From assembly GCA_903865745.1 (NCBI GenBank), contig CAIPKV010000013.1:21808-85807 (forward strand): a stretch of DNA of 64,000 bases, written 5' to 3'. The number at the start of each line of letters is the position of its first letter. The stretch's first letter is position 1. Origin of the DNA: an uncultured Verrucomicrobia subdivision 3 bacterium (GTDB lineage Bacteria; Verrucomicrobiota; Verrucomicrobiia; Limisphaerales; UBA11358). The notes under the pieces were generated by a model. That model had not been told where the DNA came from. It made no database searches and worked only from the letters and a program-made list of their open reading frames with translations. Made by a program: the position numbers and the translations under genes. Positions 50,274 through 58,622 of the stretch are shown piece by piece.

Positions 50274-51065
50274 TCACATGATTGCGCCAGCCGGTTCGGC
50301 CAGCAATTCTTTTACGGCGTGGTGACTGGCGGAAGCCACGTCGCCCCACGAACCCAGCCCGGAAAAACTCCCTTCATGCAGTACGGCATACTTTCTCTGC
50401 GCGTGCGGCCACGGGCGCAAATCATCCGTCGTCACCACCAGCGTCAGCGGGCGGGCCTCAAACCATTCATGGCCGCGCTGGAGCTGTTCGAGAAATTGCA
50501 GCAGCCAATGCCGGTGCCGCGCGCCGAGGCCGCCGAGCGGATTATCGAGCAGCAGCAGCTCCGGCTTCAGAATCAACGCGCGGGCGAGCGCGGCGCGCTG
50601 CCGCCAGTTCGCCGCCAGATTGGCCGAAGTGGCGTTGGCGAACGGCGTCAGCTCCATCAGCTCCAACAACGTCTCGACTTCGCGCGCCATTTCGAGGTCG
50701 GTCAAATCCTTATGGTAAAGCAATGGCAACGCCACGTTTTCGGCGACCGTCAAATGACTGAACATTTTGCCGCCGGCGAAGACGAAGCCCACGCGCAGAC
50801 GTTCCGCCACCTGCGCCTCGCCAAAGTCATTGGTCTCGCAACCAAAGACCCGGCAGCTTCCCTGCGTCGGCAACAGCAAGCCGGCGGCGGTCATGAGGAA
50901 ATCGCTTTTGCCGGACTGCTGCTGGCCGGCCACCACCCAGAATTCGCCCGGCGCGACGGACCAGTTCACATTTTCAGCGACGATGAGCGACGAGTCGCGC
51001 AGCGTGCTGATGCCGGCGTCGCGCATTTCAATCACGGCTGATGCGGTGAAAGCGGTTTCGTTCAT
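50274..51065 (-). CDS. mlaF: MlaF-like ABC ATPase with degenerate catalytic motifs
   Basis: 263 residues. Walker A is intact (GQQQSGKS). The other motifs are altered: the Q-loop has Ala (FVFAGGKMF), the LSGG signature reads LAANW followed by RQRAALARAL, the Walker B end is LLLLDNP with Asn where catalytic Glu is expected, and the H-loop reads VVTTDDL with Thr instead of His. It may bind ATP but should hydrolyse it poorly. It is translationally coupled to the MlaE-like permease (ATGA), so it is still under selection as a partner. A sequencing error cannot explain four separate changes. Confidence 0.85.
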   Translation of the reverse strand: MNETAFTASAVIEMRDAGISTLRDSSLIVAENVNWSVAPGEFWVVAGQQQSGKSDFLMTAAGLLLPTQGSCRVFGCETNDFGEAQVAERLRVGFVFAGGKMFSHLTVAENVALPLLYHKDLTDLEMAREVETLLELMELTPFANATSANLAANWRQRAALARALILKPELLLLDNPLGGLGARHRHWLLQFLEQLQRGHEWFEARPLTLVVTTDDLRPWPHAQRKYAVLHEGSFSGLGSWGDVASASHHAVKELLAEPAGAIM

Positions 51066-51958
51066 GTCACGAGGTAAAGCACAATGAAGAGGGCGTCAAT
51101 CAGCACGCAGACGATGACCCCTTGCGTCACTGCGCGCACCGCCACGCGGGAGACATCTTCCAGCCGCAGCGGTTGGGCCAGCCCGTGATAGCAGGTCACG
51201 ATGGCGATGAAGAATCCGAAGGCCAAGGTCTTCAACGCGAGCAGCGCAAAGTCGAGCCAGCCCAGCGCCTCGGCAATCTGCTTCAAATAATCGCCCGGGG
51301 TGATCGGCACATCCTGCAAAAACGCAAACAAGTAGCCGCTAGCCAGCGCGCCGATGATGAGATAAATGGTCAGCGAAAAAATTCCCAGCGCCAGGCCCAG
51401 CACGCGCGGCACAATGAGATAATGCACCGGGTCAATGCCCAGCGCCTCCAGGGCCTCGACTTCACCGAGCGCGCGCGCGGTGCCGAGTTCGATGACGTTC
51501 GCCGTGCCCACGCGCGCCAGCACCAGCGTGGCCGTGAGCAGCGGGCCGAGTTCGCGCACGATGACGATGACCATCGTCGAGCCGAGATAATTTGTCGCGC
51601 CCACTTTGGCTAGCGCGGCCACGGTCTGGCTGACCACGAGAAATCCGAGCGCCAATGCGATGAAGAAAAACATCGGCATCAAGGCAATACCTGCGCGGTT
51701 GATTTCGTGACGGATGCGCGGTCGCATCACGCTGTGCGCCACGGCATGCTTTTTTAGGATGACGCCCAGCGTGATCAAGGCGAAGGCGCCGAGACCCTGC
51801 AGCGTGAGCAGCGCCATGAATAGTTTTCGGCCCAGCCGGTCCGTGTAAGATTTGGGCACGGCGGCATGGTGCAACACCGAAGTGTTCGTCAGTTGATAAG
51901 CCCTTGCCAGATAGCTACGCACAAGGTGAAGCGTAGGATTCAACCGGCGTGTGGTCAA
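51062..51958 (-). CDS. mlaE: MlaE-type ABC permease
   Basis: 298 residues with five to six helices. The MlaE family signature is clear: MPMFFFIALALGFLVVSQT, VRELGPLLTATLVLARVGTANVIELGTARALGEVEALEALGIDP and later GFFIAIVTCYHGLAQP. It is the membrane channel of the Mla-type lipid transporter encoded with the following mlaF- and mlaD-like genes. The start is uncertain: the frame opens with a TTG at 51958, and inner GTG codons or ATG 51817 are possible, because the first 45 residues are not part of the usual family core. Confidence 0.88.
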   Translation of the reverse strand: MTTRRLNPTLHLVRSYLARAYQLTNTSVLHHAAVPKSYTDRLGRKLFMALLTLQGLGAFALITLGVILKKHAVAHSVMRPRIRHEINRAGIALMPMFFFIALALGFLVVSQTVAALAKVGATNYLGSTMVIVIVRELGPLLTATLVLARVGTANVIELGTARALGEVEALEALGIDPVHYLIVPRVLGLALGIFSLTIYLIIGALASGYLFAFLQDVPITPGDYLKQIAEALGWLDFALLALKTLAFGFFIAIVTCYHGLAQPLRLEDVSRVAVRAVTQGVIVCVLIDALFIVLYLVT

Positions 51959-51987
51959 AAAGCATTTTAACAGGCAAGTTAAGCAAA

Positions 51988-52353
51988 TTAGGTTTCAGTG
52001 ATGACGGTATCGTGGTGCTCGTAGCCGGGCGCGCAGCAGCAGAGCAGGCGTAATACTTCGCTGCCGGTGTTCCAGAGCTTATGTTTTTTGCCAGGCGGAA
52101 TGGCGACAGCATCGCCGGGCTTCACGTCGCGGGTTTCGGCTTCGATGCGGATGCTCCCGACGCCGTGCGTGATGTAATAAATCTCCTCGGCGCGGGGATG
52201 ATAATGTTCCTGGGTGGCGCCGCCGACGGGCAGCCGCGCCTCGGCGAGGCTCTGGTTGCGGATGGCGGAATTCCGGTGCGCGAGGAGTTCGCGGATTTCC
52301 GATCCGTCCTTGGTGATGAACGGCGGGACTTCATTGAGATTTTTTACGTCCAT
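51988..52353 (-). CDS. Small cupin-domain protein
   Basis: 121 residues, one cupin barrel. The metal-binding motif is TQEHYHPRAEEIYYITHG (two His and Glu) and the second motif is IPPGKKHKLWN (His). The N-terminus DGSEIRELLAH and LPVGGATQEHYH suit single-cupin sugar- or metabolite-binding enzymes. Substrate unknown. It follows the DMT transporter gene by 12 bp in the same direction, so both may share a message. Confidence 0.85.
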   Translation of the reverse strand: MDVKNLNEVPPFITKDGSEIRELLAHRNSAIRNQSLAEARLPVGGATQEHYHPRAEEIYYITHGVGSIRIEAETRDVKPGDAVAIPPGKKHKLWNTGSEVLRLLCCCAPGYEHHDTVITET

Positions 52354-52365
52354 AAGGTAGATTAG

Positions 52366-53283
52366 TTAAAAACTCTCGGGTTCTTTGTAAACTTTTGACC
52401 AGTCCATCTGGCCGAGGGCCACGCCGGCGACGATCAAGACCATCGCGGCGCAAAAAGTGGTGGTGATCGGTTCGCCGAGGACAAAGTGCGCCCAAGTGGT
52501 GGTCGTGAGCGGGATGAAATTATTGAACAGCATCACGCGGCTGGTTTGCCAGTGGCGCAAGGCGGAATTCCACAGGGCATACGGCACCACGCCGCCGAAG
52601 AGGATGGTCAGCGCGAGGACGCCGAGATGCGGTGCGTCCAGCGGGAGGCCGTGGGTGGCAATCTCCAAGACGCCGAACGGCAGCAACCAGACGCCCGACA
52701 TCCACATGGCATTCGCGGCGACCTCGACGCCGTGGATGGAGCGCGCGAGGATGCGGCTTTGGTGGTTGTAATTGGCCCAGAGCAGGCTGGAACCGAGACC
52801 GCAGCATTCGCCGGCGAGGTTGAAGCTGGAATTTTTCAGCGCGGGCCAGAACAGCACCAGTACGCCGGAAACTGCGAGCAGCGCCGCGCCGTAACGCCGC
52901 GCGCAAGACCAGTTTTTTTGCGGGCGTTGTTCCACGAGCAACGCCCAAATCGGTGAGGCGCCGATGTAAAGTGCGACGTGCGAGGCCGCCGTGAGCCGCA
53001 AAGCCCAGCAAAAAACGATGGTGTAGCCCGCCAGACTCAGGCCGCCGCGCAGCCACAGTTGGCGGCGGAGTTCGCGGCTTAAGGGCTGAAACTCGCCGAG
53101 CCAATGGGTGCCGCGCAGGACGGCGAGCAGGATGAGGCCGGCGAACAGAAAGCGCAAACCGCCCGTCAAAATCGGGGGCCAGGTCGCGACGAGCCATTTA
53201 GTTCCAGCGTTGTTGCCGCCCCATAAAATTACGACTAACAGGAGGCCGCTGGCGATGGAGGCGTTGTTTTTGTTTTCCGACAC
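52366..53283 (-). CDS. EamA-type DMT-superfamily transporter
   Basis: 305 residues with about ten helices in two EamA repeats: GLLLVVILWGGNNAGTKWLVATWPP with LRFLFAGLILLAVL, and GLGSSLLWANYNHQ with ILFGGVVPYALWNSALRHW and FIPLTTTTWAHFVLGEPI. Drug/metabolite exporters of this type move small solutes or amino acids; the substrate is not predictable. The GTG start at 53283 has TAACTT six bases upstream and TTCGCA 17 bp further, the leaderless pattern. Confidence 0.88.
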   Translation of the reverse strand: MSENKNNASIASGLLLVVILWGGNNAGTKWLVATWPPILTGGLRFLFAGLILLAVLRGTHWLGEFQPLSRELRRQLWLRGGLSLAGYTIVFCWALRLTAASHVALYIGASPIWALLVEQRPQKNWSCARRYGAALLAVSGVLVLFWPALKNSSFNLAGECCGLGSSLLWANYNHQSRILARSIHGVEVAANAMWMSGVWLLPFGVLEIATHGLPLDAPHLGVLALTILFGGVVPYALWNSALRHWQTSRVMLFNNFIPLTTTTWAHFVLGEPITTTFCAAMVLIVAGVALGQMDWSKVYKEPESF

Positions 53284-53395
53284 GCGGCGAAGTTAAGCCA
53301 TCATGGAAAAGTTGCGAACGAAAATTACACCGCCAAGCTTCGGCTCCAAGGCAGAGTCGATTTGCGGTTGCCAGCCAACCCAATTCACGGAAGCA

Positions 53396-53614
53396 TCACG
53401 CTACGTCCGGTTCCCAAAAGCAGTCGTGTTTTTTGGTTTCCTCGAACATTTCTTCCAGCAACGAACTGACGTGGGTCGTGCGGAATTCAACTTCTGCCAT
53501 CACTGCTTGGGAGGTTTCCCTCAGCACCATCCCGCCGCTTTCCGCAACCAGCAGGTGCGCGTGGGAGGGGGTGCCCGCGATTGAGCCGCTCAAACTATTT
53601 AGGAACGGATTCAT
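53396..53614 (-). CDS. Small protein of unknown function (uncertain)
   Basis: A 72-residue frame from the ATG at 53614: FLNSLSGSIAGTPSHAHLLVAESGG, then TSQAVMAEVEF and SSLLEEMFEETKKHD. Composition is protein-like, whereas the opposite-strand frame reads as shadow. No family recognised and no ribosome site seen, so I keep it as tentative. It lies between the DMT transporter and the rhodanese gene. Confidence 0.35.
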   Translation of the reverse strand: MNPFLNSLSGSIAGTPSHAHLLVAESGGMVLRETSQAVMAEVEFRTTHVSSLLEEMFEETKKHDCFWEPDVA

Positions 53615-53706
53615 AACTGACCATTGCGCTGTTTGGGCAAAGTTGCAAGTGGTATTTTGCTTGATAAGGAATAGGTGGTTTATCTGCCCGGCCGATGGAA
53701 ATAGAT

Positions 53707-53734
53707 TTGACGCGCGCGTGGGAGAATCTACTTT
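53707..53734 (+). promoter_or_regulatory. Promoter of the rhodanese gene, leaderless type
   Basis: TTGACG, 16 bp, TACTTT, then six bases to the ATG at 53741. Confidence 0.45.
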
Positions 53735-53740
53735 GCGGGC

Positions 53741-54109
53741 ATGGATCATTCACCCGGTTTTCTCAAGCTCGTCAGCGAAGCCAAAAAACACGTCAACGAG
53801 ATCAGCGTGGCCGAGGCCCGCGCGAAGCTCGCCGCCCATCCCAAGGTCGTGCTAATCGATGTGCGCGAAGATCACGAGTGGTCGGCTGGCCACGCGACCG
53901 AGGCGGTTCACCTGGGTAAAGGGATTTTGGAGCGCGACCTTGAAAAGCTTTATCCCGACGCGGACACGGAGATCATCATGTATTGTGGCGGCGGCTTCCG
54001 TTCGGCGTTGACCTGCGACGCGGCCCGAAGGATGGGCTATAAAAAAGTCCACTCGCTCATCGGCGGCTATAAGGGCATGGTTGCCGCCGGGTGGCCGATG
54101 ATAAAGTGA
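53741..54109 (+). CDS. Rhodanese-like sulfurtransferase
   Basis: 122 residues, a single rhodanese domain: KVVLIDVREDHEWSAGHATEAVHLGKG and the active-site loop YCGGGFRS with Cys 82 that would carry persulfide sulfur. Monodomain rhodaneses move sulfur between thiols or to carriers. It is not next to the CysO-like gene (10 kb away), though a functional tie to sulfur-carrier loading is possible. It stands alone between opposite-strand neighbours. Confidence 0.9.
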   Translation: MDHSPGFLKLVSEAKKHVNEISVAEARAKLAAHPKVVLIDVREDHEWSAGHATEAVHLGKGILERDLEKLYPDADTEIIMYCGGGFRSALTCDAARRMGYKKVHSLIGGYKGMVAAGWPMIK

Positions 54110-54118
54110 GTGCGGAAA

Positions 54119-55666
54119 TTATTTCTTTTGGAGCGCCGGCGAATTGCGAATCGTCAGGTCACTAACACTGTCGGCAAACACCGCTGCGGGCACACCCGAC
54201 GCCAACTGCGGCTTGAAGTTGTCGATATCTAAGCCCTGAATGTCCTCGAACATCGCCGCCGGACGCAGATCATTCGTCTGAAAATCCACATGGATGTTGG
54301 CTAGTTCCAAGTCGTGGACGTGGCGCGCAAAAACTCCGTAAGCCGGCATGGTGCCGAGTTTGCCCGCTTCGGGATACCCTTCGCCAAGTTCCTTGGGTAT
54401 GCGAACGGCGTCTTCAGTGGTGCCGCCGCCTTTGCTCGTGAGCCGAATGTTCTCCAAGCGTACGCCTTCAATGGGCTGTTCCGGCAAGCCGGAAATCTGG
54501 ATGCCGCTCTTCTTATCCACGCTATCAGCGAGGACGTTTGAAATCAGAATATTCCGGATGCGACTGTTGGTTGTGAGGTTCGGCGTGCGGTTGCGTTTGC
54601 CGGTCGTGATGTAAATGGCGTAATCACGCAGGTCCATCATGGAAAGATTGTTGATGGTGATGTTTTCCATGATGCCGCCGTCAACTTCTTCGAGGGCCAG
54701 ACCGTGGCAGCTGCGGAAGGTGCAGTTCGCGATGGTGCAGTTGCGGAAGCCGCCACTGGACTCGGTGCCAAATTTGATGCGGCCCGTCCCCCCTTTGGCC
54801 GGCTTCATCGTTCCGTCAATCAGCGTGCCTTCCTCAAAGCCGGACACCTGACAATTGATGATGGTGAGATTTTCCGTGAGGCGCAATTCGCCGAGCGCAT
54901 AGGTGCTCTTGGGGCAGATGCCATCATCGCGCGGCGAGTTGACCCGGCAGTTGGAAACCATCGTGTTGTGGCAGCAGTCAAGGTCCATGCCATCGCGGTC
55001 GGTATCGATGGTTACGTTGTCAATTGTCAGGTTGTCGCAGCCGGTGACGAGAATCGCAAAATGCCCGCCGTGAAAAATGGTGACGTCGTGGATGGCGACA
55101 TTTTTACAAAGCTTCAGCGCAATGGCTTTGTTGCCAATGCGGACCGGCGGATAAGTCTTGGGGTTGGGCGTTGAGGAATGTAAGTAGCTGCACATCTCAT
55201 CCAAGATTTTTGGATTCCGCTCCAACCCGCCGCCGTTGATGGTGCCGTGGCCGGTGATAAAAACGTTCGTGAGGTTTTCCCCCCAGATGAGGCTGTTGTG
55301 AAAATAGCAGTGTCCACCGTCTTGATATGCGATACCCGGAAACGGTTCAGTCTCGTCGTAAGCGTTTAAGTTTTGCGGTGCACCCAGAATCGTCGCCCCG
55401 GCGTCAATCAGCAGGTGGATGTTGCTTTTCAAATGAATCGAGCCGCTCAAATAGGTGCCCGCCGGCACTAGCACGGTACCGCCACCGGCTTCAGCTGCGG
55501 CATTGATGGCCTTGTCAATCGCCGGGCTGTCGAGATTTGTGCCATCCCCAACCGCGCCGAAGTTGCGGACATTGAAATAATTCTGAGCGGTGGTTTCGGC
55601 GGCCTGTAGTCCAGCCTGAAGCAGCAGCAATAAACCCAGAAGTTGGCAGAGAAATGCAGATTTCAT
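54119..55666 (-). CDS. Secreted GH28-family glycoside hydrolase (polygalacturonase-like)
   Basis: 515 residues from the ATG at 55666, with a Sec signal peptide (LCQLLGLLLLLQAGLQA). A right-handed parallel beta-helix follows: YFNVRNFGAVGDGTNLDSPAIDKAINAAA at the start, GHGTINGGG, TIDTDRDGMDLDCCHN with the paired Asp of the active site, and SPRDDGICPKS with a second Asp pair and the CPKS lead. This is the pattern of pectin-cleaving exo-polygalacturonases and relatives. It acts on plant or microbial polygalacturonan outside the cell. No other pectin genes adjoin. Confidence 0.85.
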   Translation of the reverse strand: MKSAFLCQLLGLLLLLQAGLQAAETTAQNYFNVRNFGAVGDGTNLDSPAIDKAINAAAEAGGGTVLVPAGTYLSGSIHLKSNIHLLIDAGATILGAPQNLNAYDETEPFPGIAYQDGGHCYFHNSLIWGENLTNVFITGHGTINGGGLERNPKILDEMCSYLHSSTPNPKTYPPVRIGNKAIALKLCKNVAIHDVTIFHGGHFAILVTGCDNLTIDNVTIDTDRDGMDLDCCHNTMVSNCRVNSPRDDGICPKSTYALGELRLTENLTIINCQVSGFEEGTLIDGTMKPAKGGTGRIKFGTESSGGFRNCTIANCTFRSCHGLALEEVDGGIMENITINNLSMMDLRDYAIYITTGKRNRTPNLTTNSRIRNILISNVLADSVDKKSGIQISGLPEQPIEGVRLENIRLTSKGGGTTEDAVRIPKELGEGYPEAGKLGTMPAYGVFARHVHDLELANIHVDFQTNDLRPAAMFEDIQGLDIDNFKPQLASGVPAAVFADSVSDLTIRNSPALQKK

Positions 55667-55774
55667 TTTTGAGGATAGGGCGTAAATTGACAAGGACGTG
55701 CAGGTGGGATTATCGGTTACAGGTGGCAAATAGCCAACCGAATTGGGGACAACCAGTTTATCTTAAATTCGCGC

Positions 55775-55803
55775 TTGCTACCCGTCCGCGACCCGCGTAT
55801 AGT
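55775..55803 (+). promoter_or_regulatory. Promoter of rpmI-rplT
   Basis: TTGCTA, 17 bp, TATAGT, with about 26 bases to the rpmI ATG. A standard sigma-70 layout with a short leader. Confidence 0.6.
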
Positions 55804-55829
55804 TTGCGCCCTTTTTTACAACTAAATTT

Positions 55830-56045
55830 ATGCGTCGTCCCAAAGGCATCAAGACTAAGAAAGCCGCGTCGAAGCGGTTCAAAATCACCGCCACCGGCAA
55901 GGTTCTGCGTTCCCACGCGGGTCGCCGTCACTTGGCACAAACCAAGAACGCCAAGCGCCTCCGCCGGCTCGGCAAGGCGGCTGTCGTGGATTCCACGGAC
56001 GTCTATCGCATCACGCAATCCATGCCGTTCAGCCATCGCGGCTGA
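55830..56045 (+). CDS. rpmI: 50S ribosomal protein L35
   Basis: 71 residues, basic: RPKGIKTKKAASKRFKITATGKVLRSHAGRRH is split here by its known conserved blocks KTKKAASKRFKITATGK and KRLRRLGKA. L35 is a small large-subunit protein. It is followed by rplT after 36 bp. The usual infC upstream is absent; a beta-helix gene lies there on the other strand. Confidence 0.96.
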   Translation: MRRPKGIKTKKAASKRFKITATGKVLRSHAGRRHLAQTKNAKRLRRLGKAAVVDSTDVYRITQSMPFSHRG

Positions 56046-56081
56046 TTGATTTAACCGACTTAACTTTAACACCGAACTACA

Positions 56082-56465
56082 ATGCGCGTTACTAACTCCC
56101 CCGCTTCCCGCAAACGTCGTGGAAGAATGCTGACAGCCGCGAAGGGCTTCCGCCTCAAGCGTTCCAAACTTTATCGCTACGCTTCCGACGCCGTGGATCA
56201 CGGCCGCCAGTACGCCTATCGCGATCGCCGTACGAAGAAGCGCAACTACCGTTATCTCTGGCAGGCGCGCATCAATGCCGCCGCTCGCACCGCCGGCATC
56301 ACTTACAGCCGCCTCATTGAAGGCCTGATTGCCGCCAAGTGCGAACTGGATCGCAAGATTATCGCCGATCTCGCTGCAACCGACAACGCTGCGTTCCTCG
56401 AAATCGTAAACATCGCCAAGAACGCGTTGAAGTCCAAGCCCGGTGCCGTTTTGGCCAAGGCCTAA
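56082..56465 (+). CDS. rplT: 50S ribosomal protein L20
   Basis: 127 residues: MRVTNSPASRKRRGRMLTAAKGF, YRYASDAVDHGRQYAYRDRR and LWQARINAAARTAGITYSRLIEGL are the L20 blocks. L20 is needed early in 50S assembly and in some bacteria represses its own operon. A strong terminator follows before pheS. Confidence 0.97.
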   Translation: MRVTNSPASRKRRGRMLTAAKGFRLKRSKLYRYASDAVDHGRQYAYRDRRTKKRNYRYLWQARINAAARTAGITYSRLIEGLIAAKCELDRKIIADLAATDNAAFLEIVNIAKNALKSKPGAVLAKA

Positions 56466-56485
56466 TTGTTTTTAGAAAAACTCTC

Positions 56486-56511
56486 ACGGGCGACCAGTAA
56501 TGGTCGCCCGT
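56486..56511 (+). terminator. Rho-independent terminator after rplT
   Basis: ACGGGCGACCA (56486-56496) pairs perfectly with TGGTCGCCCGT (56501-56511) around GTAA, followed by TTTTCTTTTC. Confidence 0.93.
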
Positions 56512-56558
56512 TTTTCTTTTCTTCCAGCCGCCATCCAGTATTCTGTCACTTCAAATCT

Positions 56559-57587
56559 ATGGGATTTCTGAACGACATTGAGCCGCTCAAGCAAACAGCC
56601 TTGACCGAATTAAACGCCGCCCCCGACCTCGCCGCGCTGGAGCAGACCAAGGGCTCGTGGATTGGGCCGAACGGCAAGTTCACCACGCTCATGAAACAGC
56701 TCGGCACCCTGTCCAAGGAAGAAAAGCCCGCCGCTGGCAAGCTCATCAATGCCGCCAAGATAGAACTCGAAGCCGCGCTCACCTCACGCCGTGAAGAACT
56801 GGAGCTGAAGGCTGCTTTGCCGAAAGAGCCGACCGATTTCACGCTGCCCGGTCGCCGCCGTGCGTTGGGCAAGTTGCATCCGCTCACGCAGGTCACTGAC
56901 GACATTGTGCGTGCCTTCCGCAAGATTGGTTTCGCCGTGGCCGACGGTCCGGAGATTGAGGACGAATATCATTGCTTCGATGCGCTGAACACGCCCGCCG
57001 ACCATCCGGCGCGCGATAGTCAGGACACTTTTTATCTGGCGAAGACAGGCAATCCCCAAGCTGCGCCGCCCATCTCCCAACTGCTTCGCACACACACCTC
57101 GTCGGTGCAGATTCGCGTGATGGAGAAGCAAGCGCCGCCCGTGCGCATCATTGTGCCGGGTCGCGTGTATCGTCGTGACAACGCCGACGCCACACATAAC
57201 CCCACGTTCCACCAGATTGAGGGGCTTTACGTTGATAAAAACGTCACGGTCGGCGACCTCAAGGGCACGGTGGAATTCGTCTTTCGCGAACTCATGGGTG
57301 ATGACGTGAAGATTCGGTTTCGCCCGCATTATTTCAGTTATACCGAGCCGAGCTACGAGATTGATTTCACGAATGCGCTCGTCAAGAAGATGGGCAAAGA
57401 CTGGCTCGAGATTGCTGGCTGCGGCATGGTGCATCCGCAAGTGTTTGAGACTGTCGGCTACGATCCCGAAGTCTGGACCGGTTGGGCGTTTGGCTTCGGC
57501 ATCGAACGCATCGCCATGCTCCGCTACGGCATCAACGACATCCGCCTCTTCTATGAGAACGACGTCCGCTTCTTGAAACAGTTTTGA
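56559..57587 (+). CDS. pheS: Phenylalanine-tRNA ligase alpha subunit
   Basis: 342 residues from the ATG at 56559. N-terminal coiled coil, then the class II synthetase core: HPLTQVTDDIVRAF, DGPEIEDEYHCFDALNTPADHPARDSQDTFY, motif 2 PGRVYRRDNADATHNPTFHQIEG, motif 3-like GFGIERIAMLRYGINDIR. It charges tRNA-Phe with PheT. Here pheS follows rpmI-rplT past a terminator and pheT lies 9 kb away in reverse, so the usual pheST pair has been split. Confidence 0.97.
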   Translation: MGFLNDIEPLKQTALTELNAAPDLAALEQTKGSWIGPNGKFTTLMKQLGTLSKEEKPAAGKLINAAKIELEAALTSRREELELKAALPKEPTDFTLPGRRRALGKLHPLTQVTDDIVRAFRKIGFAVADGPEIEDEYHCFDALNTPADHPARDSQDTFYLAKTGNPQAAPPISQLLRTHTSSVQIRVMEKQAPPVRIIVPGRVYRRDNADATHNPTFHQIEGLYVDKNVTVGDLKGTVEFVFRELMGDDVKIRFRPHYFSYTEPSYEIDFTNALVKKMGKDWLEIAGCGMVHPQVFETVGYDPEVWTGWAFGFGIERIAMLRYGINDIRLFYENDVRFLKQF

Positions 57588-57761
57588 GAAACACCGTTAC
57601 GGCCCGGTGGGTCTTCGCCAGATATTATTTAGGCGCGTTTCTGGCGCGGCGGTGGGAAAAGTTTTTTCGCCTGATCCATAAACAATCTTCTTAGCCGTCT
57701 AAAATTATCCGTTGATTTCAATGGGTCGCGCGCTAAATTGCCCGCGAGGCAAATCAAAACC

Positions 57762-58523
57762 ATGAATATCAGATTTAATCATTCCGAACTGTTCGCCATT
57801 TCCTTCGCCGCCCTGTTGGCGGTCACGGGTTGCCAGAGTTCCCACGAGAGTTGCTGCTCGATGTCGGGCTGCAGCATGACCGCTTCAGCGGCTGTGTCTG
57901 CGGTGCAATCCAAGGATTCGCAGGCGGCGATGACGCCGGACGCGGCGCTCGCCGAATTGAAAGCCGGCAACGCGCGCTTCGTTGCCGGCCAGCCGCTGCA
58001 TCGCGATTTGCCTGCGCAGGTCAAGGCGACCGCCAGCGGCCAATATCCCTACGCCGTGGTGTTGAGCTGTCTCGATTCGCGCCAGCCCATCGAGCTCGTT
58101 TTGGATCAGGGCGTCGGCGATATTTTTAGCGCGCGCGTCGCGGGCAACATCCTGGATGACGACATCCTCGGCAGCATGGAGTTCGCGTGCAAAGTTTCCG
58201 GTGCGAAGCTGATCGCCGTCATCGGTCATTCCAATTGCGGTGCCATCAAAGGTGCGATTGACGACGTTGACCTCGGCAATCTCACCGGTCTGCTCACCAA
58301 AATTAAACCCGCGATGGATGCCGTGCCCGCCGACGTGCAGCCGCGCACGACGAAGAACTATACTTTCGTCAATGCCGTATCCGAGGCGAACGTGCGCCTC
58401 GTCATGCAGCAAATCCGCGAACGCAGCCCCATTCTCCGCGCGATGCTGGATAGCGGCCAGATTGGCCTCGTCGGCGGGATGTACGATTTGGCCACCGGCA
58501 AAGTGCAGTTCTACGACAAATAA
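57762..58523 (+). CDS. Lipoprotein beta-class carbonic anhydrase
   Basis: 253 residues from the ATG at 57762. A lipoprotein signal (FAALLAVTGCQ, acylated Cys 24) is followed by an odd Cys/Met/Ser-rich stretch (HESCCSMSGCSMTAS, 28-42) and the beta-carbonic anhydrase domain from about 58: SCLDSRQP with zinc Cys 103 and Asp/Arg 105/107, RVAGNI, and GHSNCGA with zinc His 156 and Cys 159. It would hydrate CO2 outside the cytoplasm, tied to a membrane. A promoter TTGATT, 16 bp, TAAATT lies upstream near 57711-57738. Confidence 0.92.
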   Translation: MNIRFNHSELFAISFAALLAVTGCQSSHESCCSMSGCSMTASAAVSAVQSKDSQAAMTPDAALAELKAGNARFVAGQPLHRDLPAQVKATASGQYPYAVVLSCLDSRQPIELVLDQGVGDIFSARVAGNILDDDILGSMEFACKVSGAKLIAVIGHSNCGAIKGAIDDVDLGNLTGLLTKIKPAMDAVPADVQPRTTKNYTFVNAVSEANVRLVMQQIRERSPILRAMLDSGQIGLVGGMYDLATGKVQFYDK

Positions 58524-58622
58524 ATCATCCGGCCGCGCCCCGCTGCGAGGTTACACGCCGTCAGGGTTGGTCACCGGTTGAATTTGCTTTCGCAGCTTGG
58601 CCGTGTTTGCTAGATAAACGGC

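Noticed and set aside
53433..53855. 140-residue plus-strand frame before the rhodanese gene
   Set aside because: It overlaps the rhodanese gene in another frame and reads as Ser/Arg-rich shadow; the rhodanese start has its own promoter.
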